Positions 60,474-64,000 of a stretch of DNA of 64,000 bases are shown in pieces. The stretch comes from Cyclobacteriaceae bacterium (GTDB lineage: Bacteria; Bacteroidota; Bacteroidia; Cytophagales; Cyclobacteriaceae). The first letter of the stretch is position 1. Each line of letters begins with the position of its first letter. The position numbers and the translations under genes are program-made. The DNA is taken from positions 1 to 64,000 of the forward strand of contig JAEUUE010000124.1 in the NCBI GenBank assembly GCA_016787605.1. The letters run 5' to 3'. The notes under the pieces are model-generated. The model ran no database searches. It was not told the origin of the DNA and was given only the letters and a program-made list of their open reading frames with translations.

Positions 60474-62031
60474 GGTACGTCAGCACATGGAATTGGAAAT
60501 CGAAAGGATCAAAATGTTCGATCAGTTTCTGAATGAAGCCGGGATCGGTCTGGTAGAAATTGAGAAAGTTGTCGGTGCGTTCCTGGAGGCCGCCGTTGGG
60601 AAAAAGGGCGTCCTTTACGGCTTCGACCTGCCGGAGGCCATCGGATTGTTTGCGTTTTTCGGCGCGCATCATTTTTTGTTCGATCGTCCGCATGGCCTTC
60701 AGCATACGCGTGGCGTGCGCCTCGGTCATGGGCCCCAGCGTGGGGTCAATTTTCTCGCTGCGCCGTTTGACTTCTTCCATGAGCCCGGCCAGGGAATTTG
60801 CCGCCGCGTCGAGTGAAAGATCGTGACTGGAATGCTGGATAACCCAGCGCTTGAAGAGCTCATTCTTCGACTCGAAGAAGGCCTCCAGGTGCAGCCGGGT
60901 TTTGGACATTTTGCGGGCGGTGGGCGCATCCACGATGAGTCCGAAGTTACGGGGCAGCAGGATGGGGAAGGGTGTCTTGAAAAGATCGAAGACGCCTTTC
61001 AGTTCCAGCCAATATACCAGCTCGGCTGGTCCGCCCACATAGGCGAGATTGGGCAGAATCAGTTCCTGGTAGAGCGGGCGAAGGATGACGTTCGGGCTGA
61101 ATTGTTCCGGCGTTTGCTCCATCTTTTGCAGCAGTTCCTCCTTCGTAAACCGCAGCGCGGTGTCCACGACGACAAACCCGTCGCCCTGCCGCTCGATCCG
61201 GCTGCGCAGCCCGGGTTCGAGGTAAAAGAAATTGATTTCACGGGGATTCACCTGCGGATGATAACCCAGCGCCTCCAGCTTTTTGTTGGTTGCCTCGACG
61301 GTTTGGAATGGGGTGTGCTCGAAGACATCGGCACTCATCACCGGTTGAAGCAGACGTTTCAGTTCACGGTCGTCGGCGTCCACCACAATCAGCCCCTCTT
61401 CGCCGAAAAGTGCGTTGACATACCGGCGCACGGCCTCGCCCAGGGTTGCCGACCGGGTGTAGGCGTCGCGGAACAAACCGATTTCTCCGGGGACCTCGGC
61501 GAGAAGTTTCTTGAAATCCTGCGTGTGAAACCGTCCCACGGCACCTTGTTGGTCAGTTTCCCAGGTATATTTTTTTCCGTTGAGCCGGAAGGATTTGATT
61601 TCCTCGTAGTCGTGATCTTCGGATGCCGCCCAGTAAACCGGAACAAAATGATAAGCGGGGTACTTTGCCTTGAGTTGACGGCAGGCTTGAATGACGGTCG
61701 CGATCTTGAATACGAAGTAAAGCGGCCCTGTGAAAACCGAAAGCTGGTGACCGGTGGTTACCGTGAAGGTCTTGGCGTCGCCAAGCGCCCGGATGTTGGC
61801 TTCCACGGCCGGTTGTTGCTTGACGGATTCGTACTGACGCTGCAACACCTTAACCAGCGTGTTGCGCGCACTGGCCGGGAAACCTGATTTGTCCTTAAGC
61901 TGTCCTTGAAATGCTTCCGGTGAAGGAAACCGGCCATAAAAGGGTTTGAGGGCCTCGTCTTGTTCGATGTACTTCAGAAAAAACTCGGAGAAAGCGTGGG
62001 CGCTTCGGAATGGAATCTTCTGAAGAGGCAT
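60439..62031 (-). CDS. bshC: Bacillithiol biosynthesis cysteine-adding enzyme
   Basis: A 530-aa protein of the BshC family, starting at ATG 62031 (MPLQKIPFRSAHAFS); a TTG 12 bases upstream would add four residues. Typical segments are TVTTGHQLSVFTGPLYFVFKI, VPVYWAASEDHDYEEI and LILPNLAYVGGPAELVYWLELKG, with a C-terminal coiled coil (LKAMRTIEQKMMRAEKRK) before FDFQFHVLTY. It adds cysteine to GlcN-malate, the last step of bacillithiol synthesis, so this organism probably uses bacillithiol as its thiol, in line with the redox genes at 45-48 kb. Confidence 0.94.
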   Translation of the reverse strand: MPLQKIPFRSAHAFSEFFLKYIEQDEALKPFYGRFPSPEAFQGQLKDKSGFPASARNTLVKVLQRQYESVKQQPAVEANIRALGDAKTFTVTTGHQLSVFTGPLYFVFKIATVIQACRQLKAKYPAYHFVPVYWAASEDHDYEEIKSFRLNGKKYTWETDQQGAVGRFHTQDFKKLLAEVPGEIGLFRDAYTRSATLGEAVRRYVNALFGEEGLIVVDADDRELKRLLQPVMSADVFEHTPFQTVEATNKKLEALGYHPQVNPREINFFYLEPGLRSRIERQGDGFVVVDTALRFTKEELLQKMEQTPEQFSPNVILRPLYQELILPNLAYVGGPAELVYWLELKGVFDLFKTPFPILLPRNFGLIVDAPTARKMSKTRLHLEAFFESKNELFKRWVIQHSSHDLSLDAAANSLAGLMEEVKRRSEKIDPTLGPMTEAHATRMLKAMRTIEQKMMRAEKRKQSDGLRQVEAVKDALFPNGGLQERTDNFLNFYQTDPGFIQKLIEHFDPFDFQFHVLTYHEQEGTSKAVS

Positions 62032-62099
62032 GATTAACAACAAGTTTGAAGCAAACGCATGACCGAATAACGGGAATTTTCCGCTAAGGTTGATGAAAA

Positions 62100-63419
62100 T
62101 TATGAGTGGCCGGCGGTCGGTTCCCCGGAGAGGTCAAACTCCGTGGCGGCGGTAATGCGGACCTCATGGAAATCGCCCTGGCGCAGGTACTCCTTGGAGG
62201 TAATGATGACCTCATTGTCTACCTCCGGAGAATCAAACTCGGTACGGCCGATATACTGCCCGCCTTCCATCCGGTCGACAAGCACCTGGAAGGTTTTTCC
62301 GATTTTGGCCTGGTTGAGTTCAAGGCTGATCCCCTGCTGCAATTCCATGATGGCTTCCATGCGCTCTTCCTTGATGTGCGCGGGCACATCGTCTTTCATC
62401 GTATACGCATGGGTGTTCTCCTCGTGCGAGTACGTAAACACGCCGAGGCGTTCAAACCGGGACCGCTCCACAAATTGCATCATCTCGTCAAAGTCCGCTT
62501 CCGTTTCGCCGGGGTGACCCGCAATCAGGGTCGTGCGGATGGCGATGCCGGGGACCTTTTCCCGGATGACGCTCAGCAGCTCTTCCGTTTTCTCGCGGGT
62601 GATGCCGCGGCGCATGAGCTTGAGCATATTGGTGGAACCGTGCTGCAGGGGTATATCGAGGTACTTGCAGATGTTGGGCCGCTCAGCCATGACGTCCAGT
62701 ACATCCATGGGAAAACCGGCGGGGAAGGCATAGTGCAGACGGATCCAGCCGATTCCCTCGACGTCGGAGAGACGCCGGAGCAAGTCAGCCAGGTTGCGCT
62801 TCTTGTAGAGGTCCAGGCCGTAGTACGTCGAATCCTGTGCGATGAGCAGCAGTTCCCGCGTTCCCTGCCGGGCCAGATTCGTGGCTTCCTTCACCAGCTC
62901 TTCCATGGGCCGCGATACGTGGCCGCCCCGCATCAGCGGGATGGCGCAGAAGGAACAAGGCCGGTCGCAGCCTTCTGAAATTTTTAAATAAGCGTAATGA
63001 CCCGGGTTGGTGAGGATGCGTTCACCGACCAACTCCTGTTTGTAGTCGGCATTGAATTGTTTGAGCAGACGCGACAGGTCGCGCGTGCCAAACCAGGCAT
63101 CCACCTGGGGAATTTCTTTTTTCAGGTCTTCCTGGTAACGCTGCGAGAGGCAACCGGTAACATAGACTCTTTCGACGAGCCCTTCTTCCTTGGCGTCGAC
63201 GTAGCGCAGTATGGTATCGATCGATTCCTGTTTGGCATTGTCGATAAAGCCGCAAGTGTTGATGACCACCACCCGGTTGTCGTCGGAGGTGGATTCATGG
63301 ACAGCGTCGATTCCGTTGCCACGCAGCTGGGTGAGCAGCACCTCGGAATCTACCTGGTTCTTCGAACAGCCCAGGGTGACGATGTTGACTTTGGTCTTCT
63401 TGTTGCCTCTAGTCCGCAC
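62100..63419 (-). CDS. rimO: Ribosomal protein S12 methylthiotransferase
   Basis: A 439-aa enzyme beginning with GTG at 63419. The N-terminal UPF0004 domain has VNIVTLGCSKNQVDSEVLL with the first Cys ligand. The radical-SAM CxxxCxxC is CDRPCSFC, followed by AIPLMRGGHVSRP. GLDLYKK, LQHGSTNMLKLMRRG and a C-terminal TRAM domain (GKTFQVLVDRMEGG, YIGRTEFDSPEVD) complete the family. It adds a methylthio group to Asp of ribosomal protein S12. A TATTTTTG -7 element lies 19 bases before the start on the minus strand. Confidence 0.95.
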   Translation of the reverse strand: MRTRGNKKTKVNIVTLGCSKNQVDSEVLLTQLRGNGIDAVHESTSDDNRVVVINTCGFIDNAKQESIDTILRYVDAKEEGLVERVYVTGCLSQRYQEDLKKEIPQVDAWFGTRDLSRLLKQFNADYKQELVGERILTNPGHYAYLKISEGCDRPCSFCAIPLMRGGHVSRPMEELVKEATNLARQGTRELLLIAQDSTYYGLDLYKKRNLADLLRRLSDVEGIGWIRLHYAFPAGFPMDVLDVMAERPNICKYLDIPLQHGSTNMLKLMRRGITREKTEELLSVIREKVPGIAIRTTLIAGHPGETEADFDEMMQFVERSRFERLGVFTYSHEENTHAYTMKDDVPAHIKEERMEAIMELQQGISLELNQAKIGKTFQVLVDRMEGGQYIGRTEFDSPEVDNEVIITSKEYLRQGDFHEVRITAATEFDLSGEPTAGHS

Positions 63420-63438
63420 GGAATAGCGATTAGGGATG

Positions 63439-63476
63439 CAAAAATACGCAGTTTGACTTCCGAACGGTTATATTTG
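63439..63476. promoter_or_regulatory. Divergent -7 elements for rimO and DUF6452 genes
   Basis: TATTTTTG on the minus strand (63446-63439) for rimO and TATATTTG on the plus strand (63469-63476) for the lipoprotein gene. Both match TAnnTTTG, and each ends 14-19 bases before its start. Confidence 0.55.
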
Positions 63477-63490
63477 AAAATTAATTCCCC

Positions 63491-63946
63491 ATGCTTCGCT
63501 TTGCCCTTCCGGCCTTCCTGGCGGTCATTTTTTCCTCCTGCCTGAGTGATCCGGATTGTGTCATCACTGCGACCAACGACGTGAAGATTAGCTTTCTGAA
63601 AGTCACTCCCGACAGCGTGCGCACCGAGGTGCGGGATACCCTGATCCTGGACAGTATCCGTATTTCCGGAACGGATTCCGTTTTTTATGTCGCCGACACG
63701 GTGTCCTCGGTTGTCCTGCCGGTCAATGTGGGCGCCTATGAAACGACGTTCTTTTTCTATTATGAATCGCAGCAGGATTCTATCAAGATGTCCTACACGC
63801 GAAATACACGGGTCATCAGCCCGGCCTGCGGGGCGTTCAATTATTTCCAGGACCTTTCGTTGCTGCTTTCCACGTTTTCGGAAGTCAAGGTGACCGAAGC
63901 CGAACTATCCACCAGCGTTTCCAACAATGTTAAGATCAAGCGCTAG
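63491..63946 (+). CDS. DUF6452-like lipoprotein
   Basis: A 151-aa protein with a lipobox (AVIFSSC, Cys17). A second Cys follows in SDPDCVITATNDVKISF, as in the DUF6452 family of Bacteroidota. Beta-rich repeats of IRISGTDSVFYVADTV type fill the middle. Function unknown. The next gene starts within its last seven codons. Confidence 0.75.
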   Translation: MLRFALPAFLAVIFSSCLSDPDCVITATNDVKISFLKVTPDSVRTEVRDTLILDSIRISGTDSVFYVADTVSSVVLPVNVGAYETTFFFYYESQQDSIKMSYTRNTRVISPACGAFNYFQDLSLLLSTFSEVKVTEAELSTSVSNNVKIKR

Positions 63947-64000
63947 CCTGTTTTTATTGCTGCTGTGCCTGCAAGCCGCTGGACAGGTAGTTAATCCTGA
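63927..64000 (+). CDS. Secreted protein, start only (possibly DUF6048)
   Basis: An ATG at 63927 opens a frame through the window edge: MLRSSASLFLLLLCLQAAGQ, a clear signal peptide. It overlaps the DUF6452 gene by 20 bp. In Bacteroidota a DUF6048 barrel gene often follows DUF6452, which is my tentative guess; only 24 residues are visible. Confidence 0.5.
   Translation, partial: MLRSSASLFLLLLCLQAAGQVVNP

Noticed and set aside
1..64000. CRISPR arrays, rRNA genes and classical insertion sequences
   Set aside because: No regularly spaced repeats of 25-40 bp, no conserved rRNA segments and no DDE or HUH transposase were seen on either strand.

Overview
The window reads as chromosomal DNA of a Bacteroidota, most likely the Cytophagales. 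Signs of this are sigma-ABfr-type promoters (TAnnTTTG about 5-20 bases before starts), a GLPGLI protein next to a TonB-receptor-like barrel, DUF5777 and DUF6452 proteins, stand-alone MacB/FtsX permeases with a PadR regulator, the bacillithiol enzyme BshC, and an integrase of the Bacteroidetes type. The host backbone is moderately GC-rich; one 19-kb block is visibly AT-richer.

Left edge (1-2816): a secreted YCF48/BNR-repeat protein cut by the window edge, a secreted caspase-fold protein, and tRNA-Val(TAC). Genomic island (2775-21953): a 43-bp direct repeat of the 3' half of tRNA-Val marks both ends. Next to the repeats are tandem ACTTTRAAAC motifs, likely integrase arm sites. The recombination module at the right end is a tyrosine recombinase, an unknown 201-aa protein and an excisionase-like helix-turn-helix protein. 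The cargo is a defence cluster: a small winged-helix regulator with a palindrome at its own promoter; a divergent 1168-aa SIR2 protein with an unassigned N-terminal region and a CxCxxC motif; a helical protein tail-to-tail with it; a two-gene operon of an AlbA/Schlafen-type ATPase-like protein and a membrane-anchored coiled-coil protein; a 562-aa protein with a PD-(D/E)XK-like site; a complete type I restriction-modification operon preceded by a 56-aa ORF; and a secreted tectonin-repeat protein.

22.1-33.9 kb: an FtsX-type permease; a five-gene operon (OB-fold protein, two haem-c-motif lipoproteins, YceI, DUF5777 barrel) behind a CRP/FNR-like site; an F420-dependent-reductase-like protein; a GH20 hexosaminidase; a TMEM175-like channel; a DJ-1/alpha-beta-hydrolase fusion divergent from an HxlR regulator; and a barrel protein. 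34-40.3 kb: a DJ-1/PfpI protein, an aldo/keto reductase, a YciI-like protein, a MarR regulator, a DUF1905 protein, and an FtsX permease with its PadR regulator.

40.4-48.8 kb: a large secreted sortilin/BNR propeller protein, a CPBP protease and a small membrane protein. A pirin-pirin-DUF6069-nitroreductase-OsmC cluster follows; its promoter carries almost the same 20-bp palindrome as the MarR promoter 9 kb away, which suggests a shared regulon. An iron-sulphur (Fer4_19 + CDGSH) protein and tRNA-Val(GAC) come next.

48.9-55.9 kb: a two-component system (OmpR-type regulator, histidine kinase) divergent from GLPGLI and TonB-receptor-like genes, with three helically phased TTAACC boxes between them, then a glycerophosphodiester phosphodiesterase. 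56-64 kb: housekeeping genes: adenosine-kinase-like sugar kinase, SnoaL-like protein, M16 peptidase, ispF, mnmD, 5-formyl-THF cyclo-ligase, bshC, rimO, a DUF6452 lipoprotein and the start of a secreted protein cut by the right edge. Functional names rest on motifs and family knowledge read by eye; no database search was run.
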